32,138 nucleotides of DNA. It comes from Acidobacteriota bacterium. GTDB taxonomy: Bacteria; Acidobacteriota; Vicinamibacteria; Vicinamibacterales; CAVVIG01. Numbering within the stretch: position 1 is the stretch's first letter; the number at the start of each line of letters is the position of its first letter. Both the position numbers and the translations under genes were made by a program. The stretch covers positions 1 to 32,138 of the forward strand of contig JADGOC010000030.1 of NCBI GenBank assembly GCA_017883165.1. The letters run 5' to 3'. A model generated the notes under the pieces. That model was given only the letters and a program-made list of their open reading frames with translations, had not been told where the DNA came from and searched no databases. Positions 1 to 6,553 of this stretch are shown here, one piece after another.

Positions 1-1032
1 CCAGCGCTGGCGCCGCTCGACGAATTCGTGTTCTGGGCGCACCCGCTGGCGCCGCGACCTCTCTCGGCGGCCTCCAATGCACGGGAAGTGACGATCCGTA
101 CAGCGCCGAACTCGCCACTGTCTACGCTCTGGCCACGTTGGCATGCGACATTCGACGGACTGGACCTGTTTCATAATCCGCAAAACATCCTGCCGCGGGG
201 CGTGACGTGCGCCAGCGTCGTGACGGTCCAAGACGTGCTCGCGATCGACTTTCCGCACCTTCATCGACGCGGGCTCGACCGCTTCAAAGGCCTGTACTAT
301 CCGCACGCGGTGCGCCGGGCGCTGCGAAACGCGACTCGACTCATCGTTACGACGGCGGCGACTGCGGATCGGGTGCTCGCCTTCGAACCGGGCGCGCTTC
401 CCCGCCTGCGGGTGATTCCGCTGGCGCCCGACTCCTGCTTCAAGCCACCGGATGACCCGGATGCCGCGCGCCGGCGCGCTTCGTCGTTGATCGGAGTGGA
501 CGCGCCCTACATGCTCGTCGTCGGAGAAAACAGTGCGACGAAACGTCACGACATCGCGGTGCGCGCGTTTGCCGCGGTGCTGCCACCGCCGTGGCGGCTG
601 GTCTTGCTGCAACGGCTGGGGACGCGCGGGCCTTTGAGGCGGCTGGCGCGCGGCTTGCGCCTGACCGATCGCATCGTTTGGCTCAGGAACCTGCCGCGCG
701 ACGACGTCGCGGCACTTGTGCAGGGCGCGGACGCGCTCATTCAGCCGTCGATTTACGAAGGCTTTGGATTGCCCGTCGTGGAAGCGTTCGCGTGCGGCTG
801 CCCGGTCGTAGCCAGCGACATTCCAGCCTTGCGAGAGGTGGCTGGCGGCGGCGCCATGCTGGTGCCGCCCGCAGATGTCAATCGGCTCGCCGCCGCACTG
901 TGTGAACTCGTCGGATCGCCCGATCTCCGGCGCTCACTTGCGGAGCGGGGCCTGCTGCGTGCGCGCGATTTCTCGTGGGACAGGACGGCGCGCGAGACGA
1001 TCGCCGTCTATCACGAGACGGCCACTCGCTAG
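1..1032 (+). CDS. Glycosyltransferase family 4-type (GT-B), 5' end outside the window
   Basis: Probably transfers a sugar from a nucleotide-sugar donor during surface polysaccharide or glycolipid synthesis in the cytoplasm. The reading frame is open to base 1, so the true start lies to the left; a GTG at 28 is the first possible start inside the window but need not be real. The C-terminal half has the GT-B donor-binding pattern: a VVGENSATKRHD strand-helix that opens the second Rossmann domain, then YEGFGLPVVEAFACGCPV, which carries the EX7E glutamate pair of GT4 enzymes, then SDIPALREVAGGGA. It ends 15 nt before the convergent radical SAM gene. The donor and acceptor cannot be told from sequence. 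The family call is firm; the pathway is inferred. Confidence 0.9.
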   Translation, partial: PALAPLDEFVFWAHPLAPRPLSAASNAREVTIRTAPNSPLSTLWPRWHATFDGLDLFHNPQNILPRGVTCASVVTVQDVLAIDFPHLHRRGLDRFKGLYYPHAVRRALRNATRLIVTTAATADRVLAFEPGALPRLRVIPLAPDSCFKPPDDPDAARRRASSLIGVDAPYMLVVGENSATKRHDIAVRAFAAVLPPPWRLVLLQRLGTRGPLRRLARGLRLTDRIVWLRNLPRDDVAALVQGADALIQPSIYEGFGLPVVEAFACGCPVVASDIPALREVAGGGAMLVPPADVNRLAAALCELVGSPDLRRSLAERGLLRARDFSWDRTARETIAVYHETATR

Positions 1033-1047
1033 GAGAAGGGTTTTCGA

Positions 1048-2073
1048 CTAGAAGCCGGCGGTCGCCGACGCTGGAACAAGCGCACGTTTGACCCGTGACT
1101 TCACCTCGCGGCCGATGACCCTGAGGGGATGCTCGTAGATGAGAGACGTGCTGACGCAGCAGTACACCCCACAGCCGTCCTGACACGACTTGGCCTTGTT
1201 GTTCTCGAGCAGGTCCTCGTGCGTGACATCGAGGATGTGCTGTTCGGTATGACGCATGCTGCAGAGCCAGAAATTCCCCTGCGCCGACACGAAGAAAATC
1301 TTGAACCCCGCGGTGCACGTCCAGTCGACCCTCTCATGTCTCAGCAGGCTCAACTGGTAGTCCAGGATCGCGTCGTTCGTGTGGATCTTGACGCCCGAAG
1401 CCTTCGCGTCCTTCATCCACTCGATGAACGCTTCAAGATCGCGGGTTGCCCCGGGATCGACGCGGAAGTGCGAGTCCGGATCGGCGTGCACCATCCGCAC
1501 TTCAGTCGGCACGTTGCGCTCGAGGCCCGTCTTGAGCACCGCTCGGCTCTCGCCCATCGTGTCGGCGCACAACACGCCGGTAATGTGCAGGTTGATCCGC
1601 GAACCCCGAAGCAGATCGAGCTTCGGCAAAACGGTCTTGAACGACTTGCGCGTCACCGCGCTCGGCGTCATCCTATCGACGCTGACTTGCATGACCTCCA
1701 GGCCCGCCTCGTCGAGAGCCTGCACCAGCGCCTTCGTGAGCAGGAACCCGTTCGTCGTGAGGCTCGTTGCCAGCCCGATGGCCCGGGAGTGACGCACGAC
1801 CTCGGCGATGTCGGGGTGCATCAGCGGCTCGCCGCCGACGAGGGCCACGCGCACGGTGCCGAGCGCCCGGATCTTGTCCAGCCAGCTCTTGAGATCGGCG
1901 AGAGACGGATGACGCTTACTGTTGTCGTACTCCGTGCAATACGCGCAGTCGAGGTTGCACTGGTCGGTCACGTACAAACTGCACTGCAGTGGCTTGTCGT
2001 CGAATAGCCGTCTGGCGGTTTCGAGATAGCGATAACCGCGCAGCTCGCGCATCGCATCCTTGAGACCGCTCAC
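1048..2073 (-). CDS. Radical SAM protein with extra C-terminal cysteines (SPASM-like)
   Basis: A radical S-adenosylmethionine enzyme. The 4Fe-4S site is CNLDCAYC (Cys39, Cys43, Cys46), followed by the SAM-binding GGEP motif (residues 80-83) and a TTNG strand near 106. The C-terminus has further cysteines (253, 271, 297, 301, 305, 306) spaced like an auxiliary-cluster (SPASM/twitch-type) domain. Such proteins modify peptides, sugars or small molecules; no precursor peptide gene is evident beside it, so the substrate is unknown. The first start is GTG at 2073. An in-frame ATG at 2052 has AAGGA just ahead of it and may be the real start (334 aa). The neighbouring glycosyltransferase converges on it, so they do not share an operon. 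Confidence 0.88.
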   Translation of the reverse strand: MSGLKDAMRELRGYRYLETARRLFDDKPLQCSLYVTDQCNLDCAYCTEYDNSKRHPSLADLKSWLDKIRALGTVRVALVGGEPLMHPDIAEVVRHSRAIGLATSLTTNGFLLTKALVQALDEAGLEVMQVSVDRMTPSAVTRKSFKTVLPKLDLLRGSRINLHITGVLCADTMGESRAVLKTGLERNVPTEVRMVHADPDSHFRVDPGATRDLEAFIEWMKDAKASGVKIHTNDAILDYQLSLLRHERVDWTCTAGFKIFFVSAQGNFWLCSMRHTEQHILDVTHEDLLENNKAKSCQDGCGVYCCVSTSLIYEHPLRVIGREVKSRVKRALVPASATAGF

Positions 2074-2391
2074 TACGCGACCGCCATCGACAATCCTCGT
2101 ACGCGCTCAGTCACGCTCGTACGTTCCGCCTATCTGCAACCTCTTGTCAAGGTCGACACCCGCCCCTCCTGCGCTATGGAATCCTTATCACCACGTCCGA
2201 GAACGGCAGTGTGATTTGCGAGAAGCGGGTTACGCCAGGTAGCGATTCCCCGTACCGGTACCATCAAGGTTGCAACGTCGGCGATTCCAGCGAACATCCC
2301 GCCGAGCGCAGCCAAGAGTCGCCCTCAATTGGAGCCTTTTGTCGGCGCGACGAATGACAACACGCGGCGTGCGCGCGAAGATCTTTTCGGA

Positions 2392-2408
2392 TGTGCGAGC
2401 TCCGCACA
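2392..2408. promoter_or_regulatory. Inverted repeat, candidate enhancer site for a sigma-54 activator
   Basis: TGTGCG-AGCTC-CGCACA is a perfect 6-bp inverted repeat with a 5-bp centre. Its centre lies about 78 bp before the start point predicted from the -24/-12 element, a usual distance for a bacterial enhancer-binding protein site. The link to a particular activator is inference; PrsR-type regulators are the known partners of RpoN in PEP-CTERM systems. Confidence 0.35.
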
Positions 2409-2452
2409 CTGTGAATTCCGTGTTTTGTTAGATCTTGCGGTCGGCGTCACTC

Positions 2453-2466
2453 GGCACCTAACTTGC
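2453..2466 (+). promoter_or_regulatory. Sigma-54 (-24/-12) promoter
   Basis: The sequence GGCAC-CTAAC-TTGCT has the invariant GG (2453-2454) and GC (2465-2466) separated by exactly 10 nt, with -24 GGCAC and -12 TTGC cores. Transcription would start near 2478, giving a leader of about 30 nt with a good ribosome site (AAAAAGGAG) before the ATG at 2508. It would drive the tail-collar-like gene and perhaps the PEP-CTERM gene behind it. Confidence 0.6.
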
Positions 2467-2507
2467 TCTTCCACAACCAAGTGGCTTTGAGCAAAAAGGA
2501 GTATTCC

Positions 2508-3098
2508 ATGCGACGGTTGAAGATCGCCTTGACGGTTCTGCTGGCTTCAGTCGGTCTACTGGGCGCGTCCAGGACGGCGTCAGCGCAGGAGCCCTTCCTC
2601 GGTGAAATCCGGTACGTAGCCTTCACGTTCGCGCCCCAGGGCTGGGCAGAATGTAACGGCCAGGTCATGTCCATCTCGCAGAACACGGCGCTCTTTTCTC
2701 TTCTGGGCACCACCTACGGAGGCGACGGGCGATCAACCTTTGCGTTGCCCGATATGCGCGGGCGTGTACCCATTCACGCGGGGCAAGGTCCTGGGTTGCA
2801 GGACTACTTCCAAGGAGAGGTCGCCGGCCTCGAGAGCGAGACACTCTCCGTCAACCAGATGCCCACCCACATCCATCCGCTCGGCGCGAACTCCGGGGAG
2901 GCGGCCTTGGTTTCGCCGACCGGCAACGTGCTGGCGGCGAAGCAGCGCGTCCCGCTCTACAACGCCAGCCAGGATACCGTGATGGGCCCAAACGCCATTG
3001 GACCGGCGGGCGGCAACCAACCGTTCGACAACCGACAGCCGTTCTTGGTCATGAAGTGCATCATCGCCGTCACAGGCATCTTCCCGCCGCGACAGTAG
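2508..3098 (+). CDS. Secreted phage-tail-collar-domain protein (microcystin-dependent protein family)
   Basis: 196 aa. A signal peptide (about residues 1-26, ending TASAQ) precedes a tail collar domain: FLGEIRYVAF, then GWAECNGQ, NTALFSLLGTTYGGDG, FALPDMRGRVP and GQGPG over residues 30-97. Downstream are a conserved QMPTHIH (118-123) and a C-terminal core ending in GIFPPRQ. This architecture is known from phage tail tips and from chromosomal COG4675-type proteins of unknown job. The signal peptide and the lack of any phage genes nearby argue for a cell-surface or extracellular role. I chose the ATG at 2508 over an upstream in-frame TTG because AAAAAGGAG sits just before it. The sigma-54 promoter lies directly upstream. 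The next gene, 48 nt downstream, is a PEP-CTERM protein. Confidence 0.88.
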   Translation: MRRLKIALTVLLASVGLLGASRTASAQEPFLGEIRYVAFTFAPQGWAECNGQVMSISQNTALFSLLGTTYGGDGRSTFALPDMRGRVPIHAGQGPGLQDYFQGEVAGLESETLSVNQMPTHIHPLGANSGEAALVSPTGNVLAAKQRVPLYNASQDTVMGPNAIGPAGGNQPFDNRQPFLVMKCIIAVTGIFPPRQ

Positions 3099-3146
3099 CG
3101 ACTCGGCAGGCTGCGGGCGCGTGCTGCCGTGTGGTGTGAGGAGTTT

Positions 3147-3836
3147 ATGAAATCGACCTATGCCGTTCGGATTGTGTTGTCAGTCATGGCCAGCGTGCTC
3201 TACACGACGTTGGCCACCGCCAGCCCGCTCACCTATACCGACCGGGCCACCTTCGACGCGGCGACATCAGGCCTGTCGGGGATGAACACGTTGGATTTCG
3301 ACTCCCTGCCCGTCGGTCCACTCGGGGCGGGCCCATTCCAAGGCATCTCGTTCGCGTTCAGCATTGGCGGCGGATTCGTCGCGAACGTCGTCGATTTCTA
3401 CGACACCACCTCCGGAGCCAACGCCCTGGGCACGAATGGCGACAGCACCTTCCTCGCTGGCGATTCATTCACCATGTCGTTTACGAATCCCACGGAGGCA
3501 GTTGGCCTCTACGTGATCGCCTCCGACATTCTGTTCCCTGGTGACTTCGTGCTTACCGAGCCCGGCGGCAGCGTCGGAAACGCGGGGAGCCCGTCGTTCA
3601 CGCTTCCCGATACTGGCAAGGTGTTCTTTCTGGGGTTGTACGATCCGGGGCAACCGTTCTCGACGGCGACGCTGACCAGTAACGCCTCGGCGGATTTCCT
3701 GTTCAACGTCGACGACATCCGAGGCCAGATCGACGCCGCCGGCCAATCACCCGTCCCCGAGCCGTCGTCTCTGATCCTGCTCGGAACCGGGTTGCTGGGC
3801 GCGGCGCGCCGCTACCGGCATCGCCTCGCCAAGTAG
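3147..3836 (+). CDS. PEP-CTERM sorting-domain protein
   Basis: 229 aa. An N-terminal signal peptide (ending about LATASP, residue 27) leads into an Asp/Gly-rich beta-type region without recognisable catalytic residues. The C-terminus has the full PEP-CTERM signal: VPEPSS (203-208), a hydrophobic segment LILLGTGLLGAA, then a basic tail RRYRHRLAK. Such tails are recognised by exosortase (EpsH family), which removes the anchor as the protein passes to the surface, usually in bacteria that make extracellular polysaccharide. No exosortase is in the window, so it must be elsewhere in the genome. The ATG at 3147 is preceded by GTGAGGAG; an in-frame GTG 18 nt upstream lacks such a site. It is likely co-transcribed with the tail-collar gene and is followed by a strong hairpin. 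Confidence 0.92.
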   Translation: MKSTYAVRIVLSVMASVLYTTLATASPLTYTDRATFDAATSGLSGMNTLDFDSLPVGPLGAGPFQGISFAFSIGGGFVANVVDFYDTTSGANALGTNGDSTFLAGDSFTMSFTNPTEAVGLYVIASDILFPGDFVLTEPGGSVGNAGSPSFTLPDTGKVFFLGLYDPGQPFSTATLTSNASADFLFNVDDIRGQIDAAGQSPVPEPSSLILLGTGLLGAARRYRHRLAK

Positions 3837-3863
3837 AGTCAGATTCGAGCGTTTCCAGGAATC

Positions 3864-3895
3864 GGCCCGACGAACGTCGCCCCGTTCGTCGGGCC
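3864..3895 (+). terminator. Rho-independent-type terminator hairpin
   Basis: A perfect 13-bp inverted repeat, GGCCCGACGAACG and CGTTCGTCGGGCC, encloses a 6-nt loop. It is followed by a pyrimidine-rich CTTCCTATTCT rather than a clean T run. It lies 27 nt after the PEP-CTERM stop codon, the right place to end that transcript. Confidence 0.75.
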
Positions 3896-3904
3896 CTTCC
3901 TATT

Positions 3905-3941
3905 CTACGGGTTGAAGGTTCGATTCCTTCCTGGCTCACCA
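3905..3941 (+). pseudogene. 3' remnant of a tRNA gene (T-arm, acceptor strand and CCA)
   Basis: GAAGG-TTCGATT-CCTTC (3914-3930) is a perfect T-arm with a 5-bp stem and the 7-nt TTCGATT loop. It is followed by a 7-nt acceptor 3' strand CTGGCTC, a discriminator A and an encoded CCA (3939-3941). The matching acceptor 5' strand (GAGCCAG), D-arm and anticodon arm are absent upstream; the terminator hairpin is there instead. This is therefore only the end of a tRNA. The acceptor strand resembles many bacterial tRNA-Lys genes, but the identity cannot be fixed without the anticodon. tRNA 3' ends are the usual crossover sites for integrases, so this may be an attachment-site scar. Confidence 0.8.
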
Positions 3942-3976
3942 TTCCATTCACAGCACTTAGCGTTTTCGCGATTTGT

Positions 3977-4345
3977 GTGATCGACGTGTTCTGGGAGTTG
4001 CTCAACGAAGGCATCGTCGCGCCGTACTTCGTGGCGGACGCGCCGCCGCTCGGCAAGGCCGGCGACGGGATGGTTTTCCAGACGTGCATTCCGGATCTCG
4101 GAAGCTTTCAGGTGAACGGGAGTGGCAAAGAGCGCAAGGCCGGCCCTATGCCCGATGCGGGTCTGATCCTCAACACGGATCAGGGATCATTCGCCGCGAG
4201 CGGCGACGCGGCGACCCGCGTCACGGTTGGCGCGGACCTCTTCAGCGCGAACGTGAAGGCGTCCCTGCAGCCGATTCGGAGGCCGAAGCCAGGCGAGAAG
4301 GCACAAACCTTCACGATCGAGGCGAAGTTCGCTTGCGGAAAGTGA
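3977..4345 (+). CDS. Unrecognised ORF, possibly a 5'-truncated gene
   Basis: 122 aa from GTG. I do not recognise the family. The N-terminal part (VFWELLNEGIVAPYF) could be a helix from inside a larger domain. The rest is Gly/Lys/Ala-rich with beta character and ends EAKFACGK. There is no signal peptide, membrane segment or Shine-Dalgarno sequence. The frame stays open upstream through the tRNA remnant, as expected if a longer gene was cut at that point. The nearest gene downstream (S53 peptidase) is convergent. It may be a decayed fragment rather than a working gene. Confidence 0.45.
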   Translation: MIDVFWELLNEGIVAPYFVADAPPLGKAGDGMVFQTCIPDLGSFQVNGSGKERKAGPMPDAGLILNTDQGSFAASGDAATRVTVGADLFSANVKASLQPIRRPKPGEKAQTFTIEAKFACGK

Positions 4346-4426
4346 CGACCTGCCATGCGCATCACTCTTTAGTTCGTAACCCGGCCTCCCTGCGACCGGC
4401 GCTTCGCTGCGAGTGAGCGGGCGGCC

Positions 4427-4454
4427 GCGGTCCCAAAGAAGAAGATGGGACCGC
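4427..4454. terminator. Hairpin between convergent genes
   Basis: GCGGTCCCA and TGGGACCGC form a perfect 9-bp stem around a purine-only loop (4436-4445). It lies 26 nt past the stop of the leftward S53 gene and 82 nt past the rightward ORF. No T run follows on either strand, so intrinsic termination is uncertain; it may stabilise transcript ends instead. Confidence 0.4.
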
Positions 4455-4479
4455 AGCGGCCATGGCGCGAACGGCTCGA

Positions 4480-6408
4480 TCAGTGCTGGTCGCGGTGCTC
4501 GTGATGCTCAGGCTCGCTTTCGCTTCCGACGGCGGTCGCGAGTTTGGCGACGTTGAGCACGCCGAGCCCGGCGCCCGGCTCGTAGCCCGGCACGCCGTTG
4601 TAGAACCAGTTATTGCCGGCGACGATGTCGACGAACGGCGACGAGGCGGCGTGGCCGTGGATCTTCTTGAAGCGGTAGAGCATCGGATTCCACAGACCCA
4701 GACGGCCTCCGGTCACTTGCGACAGCAGGGCGCTGACGCCGTTGAGCTGCGGCGCGACGAAGCTCGTGCCGCCGAAGCCGTCGAGTAGCCCCCCGTCCTC
4801 CGTCGAGTAGAGCAGGAAGCCGGTGAATGGATCGGCGTCGAGCGAAACGTCGGGCACATTGCGACCCGCGAAGCCTGCCGGGAGATCGAGCAGATCCTCG
4901 GGGCCGGAACCGCTATCGAAGATGATGCTCTGCCCGGGCTCGCTCTTGCGGATACCAGCCGTCCCGTCCTGGTAAGCCGGTCGCGCCCAGAAAATGCTGA
5001 CGCCGCCGCCGCCGCCAATGGGGAACAGGAAGTTCTGGAACGACGGCCCGAGGAACCGGACGAAATAATTCTGAATGTAGTCCCAGCTCCAGACTCGCTC
5101 CGTCGGCACGACGAGATCGGGCGCGCTGGCCGGAAATCCCCCGAACCTCAATCTGACCGGCGTGGTGGTGCCGCCCGCCGCCGTAATCGCCGGATCCGCG
5201 GCAGGCGCGTCCACCGTGAGCACGTTGTTCACCGGATCGTTGAAGGCGTCGTTGATGTCGTACGCACCGTTGTCGCCCGAGGATGCGAAGAGCGAAATGC
5301 CCTGCGCGGCCGATTCGAGAAACGCCTGATGGAGCGCAAGCAACTGGCCGGTGCGGTCGACGCCGACGACGGCCTCGGAGTAGAACTCCTCGGCGCTGCC
5401 CCAGCTCACCGACAGGCTGTCGACCAGGTTGTCGGACGCCGCCTTGTAGAACAGATCGATGAACCCGGGATCGTTGTTGGGCGCGTCGTAGACGATGATC
5501 TTTGCGCCCGGTGCAATGCCGCCCGATTGTTCGACGTCCAGCGAAGTCTCGCCCGAGCCGGCGTTCGCGCTGAGGTCGCCGCCACCGTCCACGTGCACCT
5601 GCGTGATGCGGTTCGGATCGGTGGGGAGCCCGATCAAATTCCAGTACGTGAACGCATCGTCGGGAATGAAGTTGGCGAGCGTCGCGATTCCGACGGTGTG
5701 GCCCGCGCCGTTGATGTGCGACTGGTAGAGCGGGTTGATGTTGTAGAGGTTGGCGACGTCGCCGACCGTGAAATCCCCTGGCACACCTGTCGCGATGACG
5801 CCACCGGACGGCAGCACCGGCGACCGGTGCGCAAGCGACGTCAGCGCCGCGCGCACGTGCATGGGGTGGAACCGCGCTTCGTCGCTCGGGCCGACGACGG
5901 CCACAAGCAGATCGCGAAGCAGCAGCGGAATCTTCGGCGCGTGCCGCGGTCGATGGAAGTGCCGCGGGCCGTCGGCAAACGAGTGCAGGTCCACCGCGAA
6001 CGCCCGGTTGAACGCGTCGGCGGTGCCGGTCGCTTTGAGGAGCAGATGGTCCGCGTAAACGTCCGTCACCGTGATGCCGAATTGATCGAGGTATCGCGTG
6101 ATCGTCGTGATGTCGCTTGAGCTCGGTGCGAACCGCGAGATGAACTCCTGAAGGGAGACGAACCGATGAAACGAGTCCGAGTCCGGGTCCTGCGTCTGCG
6201 CGACCAACGCTTCGAGCGCTTCGGGGTGGCGAACTCTGAGGACGAGCGAAGCGGTGACCGTCTGCGTGGCCGCGGTTGGGCCGAGGTCCTGTTGTTGCGC
6301 GGCTGGGCGCTGGGACGTGCGAGCCGTCACCCGCGCGCCGAGGAAGACGATGACGACTGCAGCGGCGATTGAGGCGGGGATGGCGAGGGGCCGAAGCGTG
6401 CGGGCCAT
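4480..6408 (-). CDS. S53 family serine-carboxyl peptidase (sedolisin/kumamolisin type), exported pro-enzyme
   Basis: 642 aa. Digests proteins outside the cytoplasm, normally at acid pH, after self-removal of its propeptide. An N-terminal hydrophobic segment (about 11-28) serves for export. Residues about 45-185 form the pro-kumamolisin activation domain. The peptidase domain has Glu287 and Asp291 in GSGETSLDVEQ, the oxyanion Asp379 in SSGDNGAYD, and the nucleophile Ser549 in GFGGTSFVAPQ. A calcium-site region near the end has DIVAGNN (from Asp594) and GYEPGAGLG. All catalytic residues are present. The tail is His/Glu-rich (EPEHHEHRDQH). An AGGAGG site 8 nt before the ATG fixes the start. The M13 peptidase gene lies upstream on the same strand, separated by 145 bp with its own promoter candidate. 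Confidence 0.95.
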   Translation of the reverse strand: MARTLRPLAIPASIAAAVVIVFLGARVTARTSQRPAAQQQDLGPTAATQTVTASLVLRVRHPEALEALVAQTQDPDSDSFHRFVSLQEFISRFAPSSSDITTITRYLDQFGITVTDVYADHLLLKATGTADAFNRAFAVDLHSFADGPRHFHRPRHAPKIPLLLRDLLVAVVGPSDEARFHPMHVRAALTSLAHRSPVLPSGGVIATGVPGDFTVGDVANLYNINPLYQSHINGAGHTVGIATLANFIPDDAFTYWNLIGLPTDPNRITQVHVDGGGDLSANAGSGETSLDVEQSGGIAPGAKIIVYDAPNNDPGFIDLFYKAASDNLVDSLSVSWGSAEEFYSEAVVGVDRTGQLLALHQAFLESAAQGISLFASSGDNGAYDINDAFNDPVNNVLTVDAPAADPAITAAGGTTTPVRLRFGGFPASAPDLVVPTERVWSWDYIQNYFVRFLGPSFQNFLFPIGGGGGVSIFWARPAYQDGTAGIRKSEPGQSIIFDSGSGPEDLLDLPAGFAGRNVPDVSLDADPFTGFLLYSTEDGGLLDGFGGTSFVAPQLNGVSALLSQVTGGRLGLWNPMLYRFKKIHGHAASSPFVDIVAGNNWFYNGVPGYEPGAGLGVLNVAKLATAVGSESEPEHHEHRDQH

Positions 6409-6449
6409 GTGTCGGACCTCCTGTTGTCGGTGTTGTCGTGCGCGCCGGC

Positions 6450-6478
6450 AGTGTCTCGGATGGCCATGAGCGTGTCAA
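6450..6478 (-). promoter_or_regulatory. Candidate sigma-70 promoter for the S53 peptidase
   Basis: Read leftward, a perfect -35 TTGACA (6478-6473) is followed after 17 nt by a weak -10 GACACT (6455-6450). Transcription would begin about 35 nt before the start codon at 6408. The -10 match is poor, so the call is tentative. Confidence 0.35.
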
Positions 6479-6553
6479 GAAGATCCAGCCGCTCGTGACG
6501 TGGTTTCGTGAAAGCACTACGTCAATCTGGATCTCGCCTCGTTCCTGTGGCCA

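Larger units (their letters stand above)
2074..2507. other. 434-bp intergenic region
   Basis: This is the longest stretch without a gene in the window. I see no convincing ORF. Its right-hand end contains the dyad at 2392-2408 and the sigma-54 promoter at 2453-2466, annotated separately. The upstream part (about 2074-2390) should hold the promoter of the leftward radical SAM gene, but I found no clear -10/-35 pair there. It shares the 11-mer GGAGCCTTTTG (near 2336) with the palindrome at 24161-24233, which is too short to interpret. Confidence 0.6.

Noticed and set aside
1048-2073. Radical SAM gene as part of a ribosomal-peptide cluster
   Set aside because: The cysteine pattern would allow it, but no short precursor-peptide gene or transporter is visible on either side.
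2330-2346. GGAGCCTTTTG shared with the palindrome at 24161-24233
   Set aside because: Only 11 bases match and there is no inverted partner nearby, so chance cannot be excluded.
3098-3146. Second GG-N10-GC element before the PEP-CTERM gene
   Set aside because: The spacing fits but the -12 part reads GCGGGC rather than TTGC, and GC-rich DNA gives many such matches.
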